Of a stretch of 33,481 nucleotides of DNA, positions 1-7,676 are shown piece after piece. Origin of the DNA: Opitutaceae bacterium UBA3033. Lineage in GTDB: Bacteria; Verrucomicrobiota; Verrucomicrobiia; Opitutales; Opitutaceae. The notes under the pieces were generated by a model. That model was not told the DNA's origin. It was given only the letters and a program-made list of their open reading frames with translations, and did no database searches. Location of the stretch: the NCBI GenBank assembly GCA_002367815.1, contig DFDG01000124.1:14530-48010 (forward strand). The letters are read 5' to 3'. Numbering within the stretch: the first letter of the stretch is position 1; every line of letters starts with the position of its first letter. Both the position numbers and the translations under genes were made by a program.

Positions 1-2
1 TG

Positions 3-1211
3 ACCGTCAACGGTGAAGTCGGTGGGGAAGTGGTGACTGTGTTGGGTGATGTAACCTTGGGTGAAACCGCGATCATTCACGGCGATCTTATCACAATAGG
101 CGGCCATCTTAACCGGGCGGCAGGTGCAGTTGTGAACGGCAATGTGCAGGAAATAAATATTTTTGGGGGTCACGATATGGCATGGCTCAAGGATTGGGTG
201 CGCAATTGTCTGCTGTGGGGTCGTCCTCTGGCCTTTGGGCACAATCTCGGTTGGGCCTGGAGCATCGCGATTGGTGTTTTAGTGGCCTATATATTGATCG
301 CGCTACTTTTCCCCCGAGCGGTTGAAAAATGTGCAGAGACCTTGGAACAACGTCCGGGTTATTCCCTGCTCGCAGTATTGCTTTCGGTGCTCATTACCCC
401 GGTGCTGACCATCCTGCTAATTTTAACTGGGGTGGGCATAATTCTGATACCCTTTGTCTTGGCCGGCCTGTTCTTTGGTTCAATCTTCGGCAAGGTGGTG
501 ATGAATGCGTGGCTGGGGCGCAGGTTCACCAAGTATTTTGGTGAGGGTCCCCTGAAGCATGTTGCGGTCTCAACTTTGATTGGCGGGGTCATCATCCTTG
601 TCCTCTACACCGTGCCATTTCTCGGTTTCCTGCTCATGAAGGGGTTGGGCATGCTTGGTTTGGGAGTGGTGGCATACACTTTGATTCTCACCATGAAGAG
701 TGAGAGAGCTGTTTCATTAAAAACGGCTCAAGCCACCGCTGCAGCAGCTGCTGGTATTGGAATTACTCCCGTTGCCCCGGTTTCGGATCAAGCTGATTTA
801 GCAGCTTCGGTTGTTCCCCCGATGCTGCCAGTTACCTCTCTTCCACGGGCAGGCTTTTGGATCCGGATCGCGGCATCAGCGATTGACGCCGTGATCATTG
901 GCGTCGTGGCGTCGGTTACCCATACAAGTGAAATATTTCTCTTACTCTATGCGATTTATTGCGTCGTTCTCTGGGCACTAAAGGGCACCACGATTGGTGG
1001 CATCGTTTGTGGATTAAAAATTGTGCGACTGGATGAACGCAAGGTGGATTGGACGGTTTCAATTGTGCGTGGGCTCGGCGGATTCCTTTCTTTGGCCGTG
1101 GCCGGTCTCGGATTTATCTGGGTGGCATTTGATCAAGAGAAACAATCATGGCACGATAAGATTGCCGGCACTATTGTTGTTCAATCGCTCAAGGTTGGCT
1201 CACTGATCTGA
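3..1211 (+). CDS. 5'-partial membrane protein: bactofilin-like repeats, TM segments, RDD domain
   Basis: The frame is open to the left edge, so the true start lies outside; the first in-frame GTG at 30 is probably internal. The N-terminal visible part is a run of short beta-type repeats rich in V, G, D and I (GDVTLGETAIIHGDLITIGG), as in bactofilin or polymer-forming domains. Several hydrophobic segments follow in the middle of the protein. A linker rich in Ala and Pro leads to a C-terminal RDD domain (FWIRIAASAID, later GLKIVRLDERKVDW and SWHDKIAGTIVV). RDD proteins are inner-membrane proteins of mostly unknown transport role. Combining a polymer-forming part with a membrane part suggests an envelope-anchored scaffold, but this is inference. 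The disrupted small membrane gene starts 17 bases after the stop and may have been its operon partner. Confidence 0.8.
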   Translation, partial: TVNGEVGGEVVTVLGDVTLGETAIIHGDLITIGGHLNRAAGAVVNGNVQEINIFGGHDMAWLKDWVRNCLLWGRPLAFGHNLGWAWSIAIGVLVAYILIALLFPRAVEKCAETLEQRPGYSLLAVLLSVLITPVLTILLILTGVGIILIPFVLAGLFFGSIFGKVVMNAWLGRRFTKYFGEGPLKHVAVSTLIGGVIILVLYTVPFLGFLLMKGLGMLGLGVVAYTLILTMKSERAVSLKTAQATAAAAAGIGITPVAPVSDQADLAASVVPPMLPVTSLPRAGFWIRIAASAIDAVIIGVVASVTHTSEIFLLLYAIYCVVLWALKGTTIGGIVCGLKIVRLDERKVDWTVSIVRGLGGFLSLAVAGLGFIWVAFDQEKQSWHDKIAGTIVVQSLKVGSLI

Positions 1212-1242
1212 TTTATATTAAAGCACCCATGATCATTATTAT

Positions 1243-1250
1243 AAGTTTTA
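1243..1250. repeat. Left copy of 8-bp target-site duplication
   Basis: AAGTTTTA directly before the left end of the insertion sequence, repeated exactly at 2286-2293. A preceding T is also shared, making a 9-bp match. Confidence 0.85.
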
Positions 1251-1274
1251 GGGGGTATGCAGTTGACGTAAGCA
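1251..1274 (+). repeat. Left terminal inverted repeat of the IS1595-family element
   Basis: Starts with five G then TATGCAGTTGACGTAAGCA. It is the inverse complement of 2260-2283 except at the fifth base. Confidence 0.9.
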
Positions 1275-1298
1275 ACGGGGTTTGCTGCCATCGCCAGC

Positions 1299-2234
1299 AT
1301 GGCGGGACTACCCTCCTTTCCCCGGACGCCAGCCGAGTTCGATGAGATGTTCGCCACCGACCACGACTGCATAGATTTCCTCGCACGCGTGCGCTGGCCG
1401 TCGTCTTACCAGTGTTGCGCTTGCGGAAATCGAGAGTGGTGGCTGACCGCCCGGCAGTATGTCTGCTGCACCCGATGCCGACGGCAACAGAGCCTGAAGT
1501 CCGGCACCGTCCTTCAAGATTCACGTTATCCCCTGAAGACCTGGTTGGAGGTTGCATGGCACGTCTGTGAACAGAAAAATGGCATAAGTGCCCTGGGGCT
1601 CCAGCGAGCCATGGGGTTCGGAAGCTACAATACGGCTTGGGAGTGGCTCCATCGGATGAGACGCGTCATGGTCCGACCGGGTAGAAGTTTACTTCGTGGC
1701 GAGGTTGAGGTGGACGAGACTTTGATCGGCGGTGTGAAGCACGGCAAACGGGGTCGAGGGGCTGCGGGCAAGACTTTGGTGCTTATTGCGGCGGAGATGC
1801 GCGGGGTCGCCATCGGCCGGATCCGACTGCAGATCATTCCCGACGCGTCCGCCGAAACGCTGGAGGGCGCGATTAAAGAAGTCGTTGAACCCGGCAGTGA
1901 GATTGTGACCGACGGATGGAAGTCCTATCTTGGGTTGCCCGTTCAAGGCTACATCCATACTATTTCGAGACACCCAACGCACTTGCCTGAAAACGTGGGA
2001 AGCAACCTGCTTCCCCATGTCCATCGCGTTGCCGCCCTTGTTAAGCGGTGGCTGCTGGGAACACACCAAGGCTCCGTCAGACCGCGCCAGTTGCAATTTT
2101 ATCTGGATGAATTTGTGTTCCGTTTCAACCGCCGCACCTCCTCTAATCGAGGCATGCTTTTCCGCTCGCTGGTTGAGCAAATGGTTGCCCACCGCCCCAT
2201 CACAAGACAACAACTGATAAATCGCAGGCTGTGA
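1299..2234 (+). CDS. IS1595-family (ISXO2-like) transposase
   Basis: 311 residues, the full family length, with ATG 25 bases inside the left inverted repeat. An N-terminal zinc ribbon is visible as two cysteine clusters (CCACGNREWW near residue 39 and CCTRCRRQQSLKSGT near residue 57). The catalytic core follows with VEVDET (D139), TDGWKSY (D205), HRVAALVKRWLLGTHQG (242 on) and a C-terminal YLDEFVFRFNRR. These are typical of IS1595 transposases, which cut and rejoin the element ends. No frameshift or stop interrupts it, so it is presumably active. No clear Shine-Dalgarno sequence precedes the start. Confidence 0.95.
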   Translation: MAGLPSFPRTPAEFDEMFATDHDCIDFLARVRWPSSYQCCACGNREWWLTARQYVCCTRCRRQQSLKSGTVLQDSRYPLKTWLEVAWHVCEQKNGISALGLQRAMGFGSYNTAWEWLHRMRRVMVRPGRSLLRGEVEVDETLIGGVKHGKRGRGAAGKTLVLIAAEMRGVAIGRIRLQIIPDASAETLEGAIKEVVEPGSEIVTDGWKSYLGLPVQGYIHTISRHPTHLPENVGSNLLPHVHRVAALVKRWLLGTHQGSVRPRQLQFYLDEFVFRFNRRTSSNRGMLFRSLVEQMVAHRPITRQQLINRRL

Positions 2235-2259
2235 GCTACAGCCGATGCTTGAAATCGGG

Positions 2260-2283
2260 TGCTTACGTCAACTGCATATCCCC
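2260..2283 (-). repeat. Right terminal inverted repeat of the IS1595-family element
   Basis: Reads TGCTTACGTCAACTGCATA then TCCCC on the plus strand, pairing with 1251-1274 at 23 of 24 positions. Confidence 0.9.
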
Positions 2284-2285
2284 TT

Positions 2286-2293
2286 AAGTTTTA
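2286..2293. repeat. Right copy of 8-bp target-site duplication
   Basis: AAGTTTTA just beyond the right end of the insertion sequence, identical to 1243-1250. Confidence 0.85.
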
Positions 2294-2537
2294 TACTATG
2301 GTGTTGCCTGTTGGTGCTTTGCTGGCCGTTGGCCTTGTTCGCTATTATCATGCTTGCGGTGGTTTGGTTGCTCGCTTTGCCCTTCCGGATTTATCTGGGT
2401 GGCAGTGACCGCATTGCTGGCCTTTATGCGTGCGGTGCTTTTTCTGCCCTCCCTAATCTTGGGATACGGAACATAAACGGGAAGAGATAGTATTTTTCGG
2501 TGCTGACACGCGGTCTGGCATTCTAAAGAGTCCGATC

Positions 2538-3023
2538 ATGGCAAAACCATTGGTTGGCATCATCATGGGCAGCACTTCGGATTGGGAAACCATGCAGCAC
2601 GCGGCTGCGACCCTTGAACAATTGGGCGTGTCCTTCGAAAAAAAGGTGGTGAGCGCTCATCGCACCCCAAAACTGTTGGTGTCATATGCCACCTCGGCAG
2701 AGGAACGCGGCCTCAAGGTTATCATCGCTGGGGCTGGTGGCGCCGCTCACCTTCCCGGCATGACGGCCGCCATGACCGTCCTACCTGTTTTAGGTGTGCC
2801 AGTGGAGTCGGCCGCACTCAAAGGTATGGATTCACTTTTATCGATCGTGCAGATGCCGGGCGGGATTCCCGTTGCTACCTTTGCCATCGGCAAAGCCGGT
2901 GCGATCAATGCCGCGCATTTTGCCGCGCAGATTTTGGCCGCAGGTAATAAAACGATCAAAAAAGCCGTGGAGACACATCGAACCCAACAGACGGGTAAGG
3001 TGTTGAAGGCACGATTGCCTTGA
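2538..3023 (+). CDS. purE: N5-carboxyaminoimidazole ribonucleotide mutase
   Basis: 161 residues, the normal size for class I PurE. The enzyme moves the carboxyl group of N5-CAIR to C4 to form CAIR in de novo purine synthesis in the cytoplasm. Family motifs seen are GSTSDWETM (11 on), SAHRTP (about 40), AGAGGAAHLPGM (about 65) and the QMPGGIPVAT loop. AAAGAG lies about 10 bases before the ATG and could serve as a ribosome-binding site. purK, which makes its substrate, follows on the same strand, so this is a two-gene purine operon. Confidence 0.96.
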   Translation: MAKPLVGIIMGSTSDWETMQHAAATLEQLGVSFEKKVVSAHRTPKLLVSYATSAEERGLKVIIAGAGGAAHLPGMTAAMTVLPVLGVPVESAALKGMDSLLSIVQMPGGIPVATFAIGKAGAINAAHFAAQILAAGNKTIKKAVETHRTQQTGKVLKARLP

Positions 3024-3083
3024 ATTGTTGGAATTTGCTTTCCCGGGAGTAACGAGTGCTTCTTGTTGGCGAATTCACATCGT

Positions 3084-4223
3084 ATGATTCTTCCCGGTAG
3101 CACTATTGGTATTCTTGGCGGCGGGCAACTCGGCCGTATGTTGGCGCAGGCGGCGCAGACACTCGGCTATCGGGTGCACGTTTATGAACCCCAATCGGGT
3201 TGTCCCGCAGGCGCAGTGGCCAATCGGGAAATTAATGCTCCCTATACGGATTTGGCCGCGTTGGCAGAATTTGCCCGGAGTTGCGATGTGGTGACTTACG
3301 AATTCGAGAATATTCCCGTTGAGCCCCTACAGCAGATATCATCACTGACCCGGGTTCACCCGTCCTGGACAGTGTTGGAGATCTGCCAAAATCGGTTGAG
3401 AGAAAAGCATTGGTTGCGCAGCAATGGATTTCCCCACGTTGCTTTCAAGGAAGTCGATGTATGGGGTGACCTTGCCGGAGCGGTGCAGGAGATTGGACTG
3501 CCTTGTGTCGTGAAAACCGCGGATTTTGGCTACGATGGAAAAGGACAGTTGAAGCTTACCGAAGCGTCAGAAATCGCCAGCGCCGTTAAGCAGTTTGCCG
3601 GTCAGCATGTGGTGGTGGAGCGTTACATTAATTTCAAATGCGAGGCATCGATTATCGTCGCCCGGACCGAAGCTGGTGAAATCCGCGACTTCCCCGTGGC
3701 TGAGAATATACACACCAATCATATTTTGGATTTTTCAATCGTGCCGGCACGGTTGGACCCCCTGATTTTGGCTGATGCCAAGCAGCTAGGTCTGGCCGTT
3801 GCTGAAAGACTTGGTGTGGTGGGCGTGTTTGCGGTGGAATTTTTTGTCACAAGTGACGATCAGTTGCTGATCAATGAACTTGCCCCGCGCACTCATAATT
3901 CGGGCCATTACACCATTGATGCCTGTCGGGTGTCTCAGTTTGAGCAACAGGTCAGGGCCATTTGCGGACTGCCGCTTGGCGAGCCCAATTTGGTTTCACC
4001 TGCCGTCATGGTGAATATTTTGGGCGACGCTTGGTTTGGAGCAGAAGCGGCGTCACGAAGTTCTCCTGCTTGGGAGCTGATTCTGGCGCACCTTTACGCG
4101 AAATTACACCTCTACGGCAAGAGTGAGCCCAGAGTGGGGCGCAAGATGGGGCATTTTACCGTTATGGCCGCCGATGTTGACCACGCGTTGGCTGAAGCCC
4201 GCAAACTTAAGCAACGGCTTTAG
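3084..4223 (+). CDS. purK: N5-carboxyaminoimidazole ribonucleotide synthase
   Basis: 379 residues from ATG 3084. An in-frame TTG at 3063 would add seven residues and sits closer to a GGGAG near 3044, so the start is not certain. The ATP-grasp enzyme joins AIR and bicarbonate using ATP to give N5-CAIR, the substrate of PurE. Visible motifs are GILGGGQLGRM at the N-terminus, CVVKTADFGYDGKGQ in the ATP-binding part and INELAPRTHNSGHYTIDA near the metal site. It lies close behind purE and no terminator separates the two genes. Confidence 0.95.
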   Translation: MILPGSTIGILGGGQLGRMLAQAAQTLGYRVHVYEPQSGCPAGAVANREINAPYTDLAALAEFARSCDVVTYEFENIPVEPLQQISSLTRVHPSWTVLEICQNRLREKHWLRSNGFPHVAFKEVDVWGDLAGAVQEIGLPCVVKTADFGYDGKGQLKLTEASEIASAVKQFAGQHVVVERYINFKCEASIIVARTEAGEIRDFPVAENIHTNHILDFSIVPARLDPLILADAKQLGLAVAERLGVVGVFAVEFFVTSDDQLLINELAPRTHNSGHYTIDACRVSQFEQQVRAICGLPLGEPNLVSPAVMVNILGDAWFGAEAASRSSPAWELILAHLYAKLHLYGKSEPRVGRKMGHFTVMAADVDHALAEARKLKQRL

Positions 4224-4304
4224 TATTCCCCAAGACTCTGGTTGGTGGCCGTTTCGTTTTGAGGTTGGATCTGCTAGACCAATCAATACCCCCTATGGCG
4301 TAAC

Positions 4305-4332
4305 TTGGTTGTAACAAATTTAGTTGTATAAC
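4305..4332 (+). promoter_or_regulatory. Candidate promoter of the TonB receptor gene
   Basis: TTGGTT (4305-4310), a 16-base spacer and TATAAC (4327-4332) resemble a sigma-70-type promoter. The implied leader is about 80 bases. Downstream, 4366-4392 has nested complementary segments (AGAG/CTCT and GCGG/CCGC) that could form a hairpin in the leader. No sequence-specific operator was recognised. Confidence 0.4.
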
Positions 4333-4420
4333 CAATATGGAAGTTGTATTTGTCATAAACAAGAGAACATGCGGTACCGGCCGCTCTTTTGCCTAACACA
4401 ACACAACACACAACTGAACT

Positions 4421-7384
4421 ATGAACATACATCCAGTATGGAAGGCATGCTATTGCGCTGCCTTTACTCAAAACCTCGTTTCTAGAGTTAGCTCTTTGAA
4501 ACGAGTCGTATTCGCCGCCGCCCTCGCCATTGCGGCGTTGGCGTTGATCCCCACCCAAAGTTACGCTCAATCCAACGTTACGGGTTCGATTACCGGTGAT
4601 GTAGGTGCCGGTAGCACCGTGACGGCCGTAAATCTCGAAAACGGTTACACCCGATCGGTCACTGCCAACACTAGCGGTGGCTTTGTCATAACCAACGTGC
4701 CAACTGGTCGCTACAGAGTGACAGCTTCAGGTCAGGACAAAGAGCCCATTGTTGAGGTGTCCCTCGCTTCGACCGCCGTGGTAAAATTCGGTGACGATGC
4801 TGTCGTCCTACTCGAAAAATTCAATGTTTCGGGCATGGCCTTCAATCCGATCGACTTTGGCCGCACGGAGTCTGTGACGGTTTTCAGCGCTGTTCAGCTC
4901 AAGTCCTTGCCGGTTGCTCGTAATACGACCGATGTAGCTTTGATGGCCCCCGGCACTGTAGCCGGTGACCCGGGTTTCGGTAATCTCGCCTCCTTCGGTG
5001 GCGCGTCTGTTGCTGAAAACGCCTACTTCGTGGACGGTTTCAACCTTAGTGACTTCCGCACTGGCACCAACCCGATGAGCATCCCGTTCGAAGCTTACGA
5101 CCAGTTCGAAATCAAGACCGGTGGTTACTCTTCTGAGTTCGGTCGCTCTCTTGGTGGCGTCATCAATGCCACAACCAAGACCGGCTCCAACACCTACAAG
5201 GGTGGTTTCAACGTATACTACATCCCGGATGCTGGCTACGAAGACCGTCCCAACAAGTTATACACCGACCAGACCGGCACCCATGGCTCGGTATGGAATT
5301 ACAATGGCGCTGATGAATATGACAGCCTTGACATCAACGTCTACGCGAGCGGACCGATCATCAAGAACAAGCTGTTCTTTTATGGCCTCTATAATGTCCG
5401 TGATATCACAATCCAGAACGTCACTTCTAGCGGTGCGCGTATCCGTCACCAGAAGCTGGATGATCCGCTTTATCTGGGCAAACTGACCGCCAATCCATTT
5501 GACGGTCACACATTGGAAGTCACCTACATCAAGAATGAGTCCATAACTGTTAATAACGACACTGATTACGACTATGCCACCAAGAGGGACCTGGGAACTG
5601 ATGTGACCACGATCAACGCCACCCGTGGTGGTGAAGTGAAGATTGCGCGTTATATTGGTAGTATCACGGATAACTTCACGGTTTCCGCCATGTATGGCAA
5701 AAGTGAGAACACTCTCTCCACTTTGAGTAATCAGGACACCGTTCCTCTCATCATTGATGTCCGTGCTGGTGGGGGTGGAGTTCTCCAAGGTTCCACCTCA
5801 CTGGTCTCCGCTGGTTTTGACACCCGCGAGTCCAAGCGCGTTGACCTTACCTATACGTTCAGCCTGTTGGGTGACCACAGCCTCCGCGTAGGTTACGACG
5901 CCGAAAACAATAACTCGGATGACGTAACGTCTTATTCCGGTGGTATCTATTACCGTTATGTGACCGTCACGCCTGGGTCAGCCCTCTCCGGCGGCACAGT
6001 TCCCTCCGGAGTGACGCAATCCGTCCGGGCTCGCAACTACCAAGTCAATGGTTCCTTTGCCGTAACCTCGGAAGCCTACTACATCGAAGACAACTGGAGC
6101 CTGATGGACAACCGCTTGTTGCTCCGCCTAGGTTGGCGTAATGAGTCTTTTGAGAACTTCAACAAGGCTGGCGATTCATTCATTGCAATCAAGGACCAGT
6201 TGGCCCCCCGTCTCGGCGCTGCCTATGACCTTTTCGGGGACAAGAAGACCAAGATCTACACCAACTACGGCCGTTACCACATGCCGGTCGCTTCGAATAC
6301 CAATGTTCGACTATCTGGTGGTGAACTCTTCACCCAGGAATACTTTGTGCTGACATCTGTCAACGCCGATGGCACTCCCGTGCAGGGGGCCAAGATTGGC
6401 AATACGACCAATTACGCCGACGGTAGTATTCCCGACAAGGACACCATTGTTGATAAAGGTATCAAGCCGATGTATCAGGATGAGTTCATCGTCGGTATCG
6501 ACCATGCTTTGAGCAATGATTACAAAATTGGCGTTCGTGGCACCTACCGCGATCTCAAGTCCACCATGGACGACATGATCATCGATCATGCACTGACCGA
6601 TTATGCGAAGAATACCCTTGGGATAGCCAGTGCGGACTTCTCAGGCTACTACCACTATATTCTTGGCAACCCAGGCAATGGTATGAAGACCGCTTGGGAT
6701 TTCGAGGACGGCAATGGTGTCGTTCCCGTTACCTTGACCGCTGAGCAGCTTGGTTACACAGCCGGTGTCCGCAAATATGCCGCTCTTGAGTTCTTTTGGG
6801 AAAAGATCTGGGATGGCAAATGGTCCGCCCAGTTCTCCTATACTTGGTCGCAAAGCTACGGTAACACCGAAGGTTGGGTTCTTTCAGATAACGACCAAGA
6901 CGACGCCGGTATCACCATCCAGTTCGATACTCCGGGCCTCCAGAATAACTCCTATGGGTCTTTGGCCAATGACCGTCGCCATGCTTTTAAGTTCTTCGGG
7001 GCCTATGCGCTTACCGATGAACTGACCCTCGGCACCAACATGCGCTGGACCTCGGGCCGCGGCCTCAACAGACTCGGCTGGTATAACGATCCGGTCGTAG
7101 GCACTGATTATGGGAATGCCTATTACCTTACTCCTCGTGGCCATGCCGGTCGCATGGGCTGGGTCTTGGAGAATAACATGAGCCTCCGTTATCGTCCGCA
7201 GTGGGCGCAAAAGAAGTTCTCCCTGCAGCTCGATGTCTTCAACGTGCTGAATCTGCAGACCGTCACGGAACGCGTTGAGACTGCCAATATCAGTATCGCC
7301 GGCACTCCTGACGCGACCTACATGCTGCCGACTTCCTGGCAGACGCCGCGTCGCATGCAGCTCAGCGCTGGCTACGACTTCTAA
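4421..7384 (+). CDS. Oar-like TonB-dependent outer-membrane receptor
   Basis: 987 residues. A long basic leader ends in a hydrophobic segment and a likely signal-peptidase site at SYA-Q (about residue 50). The TTG of SSLKRVV at 4496 is an alternative start giving an ordinary leader. Residues 52-115 form a carboxypeptidase-regulatory-like beta domain (NVTGSITGD to VVKFGDD). EKFNVSGMAF is a TonB-box-like stretch, and the plug follows (YFVDGFNLSDFRTGT, GGYSSEFGRSLGGVINATTK). The rest is a beta barrel ending in MQLSAGYDF with C-terminal Phe, the usual outer-membrane assembly signal. Such receptors import large substrates using the proton-motive force via TonB. The substrate cannot be read from sequence; the neighbouring glycosidase hints at a glycan but is separated by a terminator. 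Confidence 0.93.
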   Translation: MNIHPVWKACYCAAFTQNLVSRVSSLKRVVFAAALAIAALALIPTQSYAQSNVTGSITGDVGAGSTVTAVNLENGYTRSVTANTSGGFVITNVPTGRYRVTASGQDKEPIVEVSLASTAVVKFGDDAVVLLEKFNVSGMAFNPIDFGRTESVTVFSAVQLKSLPVARNTTDVALMAPGTVAGDPGFGNLASFGGASVAENAYFVDGFNLSDFRTGTNPMSIPFEAYDQFEIKTGGYSSEFGRSLGGVINATTKTGSNTYKGGFNVYYIPDAGYEDRPNKLYTDQTGTHGSVWNYNGADEYDSLDINVYASGPIIKNKLFFYGLYNVRDITIQNVTSSGARIRHQKLDDPLYLGKLTANPFDGHTLEVTYIKNESITVNNDTDYDYATKRDLGTDVTTINATRGGEVKIARYIGSITDNFTVSAMYGKSENTLSTLSNQDTVPLIIDVRAGGGGVLQGSTSLVSAGFDTRESKRVDLTYTFSLLGDHSLRVGYDAENNNSDDVTSYSGGIYYRYVTVTPGSALSGGTVPSGVTQSVRARNYQVNGSFAVTSEAYYIEDNWSLMDNRLLLRLGWRNESFENFNKAGDSFIAIKDQLAPRLGAAYDLFGDKKTKIYTNYGRYHMPVASNTNVRLSGGELFTQEYFVLTSVNADGTPVQGAKIGNTTNYADGSIPDKDTIVDKGIKPMYQDEFIVGIDHALSNDYKIGVRGTYRDLKSTMDDMIIDHALTDYAKNTLGIASADFSGYYHYILGNPGNGMKTAWDFEDGNGVVPVTLTAEQLGYTAGVRKYAALEFFWEKIWDGKWSAQFSYTWSQSYGNTEGWVLSDNDQDDAGITIQFDTPGLQNNSYGSLANDRRHAFKFFGAYALTDELTLGTNMRWTSGRGLNRLGWYNDPVVGTDYGNAYYLTPRGHAGRMGWVLENNMSLRYRPQWAQKKFSLQLDVFNVLNLQTVTERVETANISIAGTPDATYMLPTSWQTPRRMQLSAGYDF

Positions 7385-7416
7385 GCGAGTATCCGCTTCA
7401 AGTATCAGCTTAACAA

Positions 7417-7446
7417 GGCGACCGGTTTATACCGGTCGCCTTTTTT
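7417..7446 (+). terminator. Rho-independent terminator after the TonB receptor gene
   Basis: A perfect 10-bp stem GGCGACCGGT / ACCGGTCGCC with a TTAT loop, followed by TTTTTTG. Flanking AA and TT extend the pairing. Confidence 0.95.
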
Positions 7447-7529
7447 GTTTTTGTAAAATCCCAAGTAAGATTATTAACAAAGATTGTTTATATTTGGACT
7501 GTTATAACGAGTCGCGGTGTGGTGACTTG

Positions 7530-7624
7530 TCCGCCATAGCCTTGGCGAAGGCGGAAACAATCCACGAACACCGGTCAGCCATGCAGGACTTTTCGTGGAT
7601 CGCCACGGCGTGCATCGCGATGGC
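7530..7624. other. Non-coding region with three consecutive stem-loops
   Basis: Part of the roughly 230-base gap between the TonB terminator and the glycosidase stop. First: TCCGCC (7530-7535) pairs with GGCGGA (7550-7555), with an alternative inner stem GCCTT-GGCG-AAGGC. Second: ATCCACGAA (7560-7568) pairs exactly with TTCGTGGAT (7592-7600). Third: GCCA..GCG (7602-7610) pairs with CGC..TGGC (7616-7624) around TGCAT. No convincing reading frame is seen. The first stem resembles a short palindrome I associate with repetitive sequence in Opitutales genomes, so a REP-like or MITE-like element is possible. A structured RNA is the alternative. The flanks 7447-7529 and 7625-7676 show nothing recognisable. 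Confidence 0.45.
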
Positions 7625-7676
7625 AAAAATCTGTAGGCATTCTGGTCTTATGGGGCAGTTCCGAAAATCGGATCAA

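Larger units (their letters stand above)
1251..2285 (+). mobile_element. IS1595-family insertion sequence, complete
   Basis: A 1035-bp element. The ends carry a 24-bp inverted repeat, left 1251-1274 and right 2260-2283, matching at 23 of 24 positions; the shared core is TATGCAGTTGACGTAAGCA. It is flanked by the direct repeat AAGTTTTA at 1243-1250 and 2286-2293, and 8 bp is the duplication size expected of the IS1595 family. Two extra T bases lie between the right repeat and the duplication, so the exact right boundary (2283 or 2285) is slightly uncertain. Intact ends, an intact transposase and a perfect duplication point to recent insertion. Confidence 0.93.
1229..2476 (+). pseudogene. Small membrane protein gene, interrupted by an IS element and frameshifted
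   Basis: Removing the insertion (1251-2285) and one copy of the 8-bp duplication joins ATG at 1229 (ATG ATC ATT ATT ATA AGT TTT A) to 2294 onward. This restores one frame for a very hydrophobic protein: MIIIISFILWCCLLVLCWPL and on to WLLALPFR. At the CCGG near 2385-2388 the sense jumps to the +1 frame, which continues FIWVAVTALLAFMRAVLFLP and ends SLILGYGT at TAA 2474-2476. Dropping one G there would give a continuous protein of about 67 residues with two membrane segments. Small proteins of this style (LPFR, then RAVLFLP) are familiar to me from related genomes, but I cannot name a function. The gene carries two lesions, the insertion and a single-base shift. It begins 17 bases after the RDD gene, so it was probably co-transcribed with it. 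Confidence 0.75.

Noticed and set aside
1689..2213. 174-codon minus-strand frame opposite the transposase
   Set aside because: It lies wholly antisense to an intact transposase, has no recognisable domain and is explained as a shadow of that gene.
5258..5788. 176-codon minus-strand frame within the TonB receptor gene
   Set aside because: Antisense to a well-supported gene; composition follows the receptor's codon pattern and no family motif is seen.
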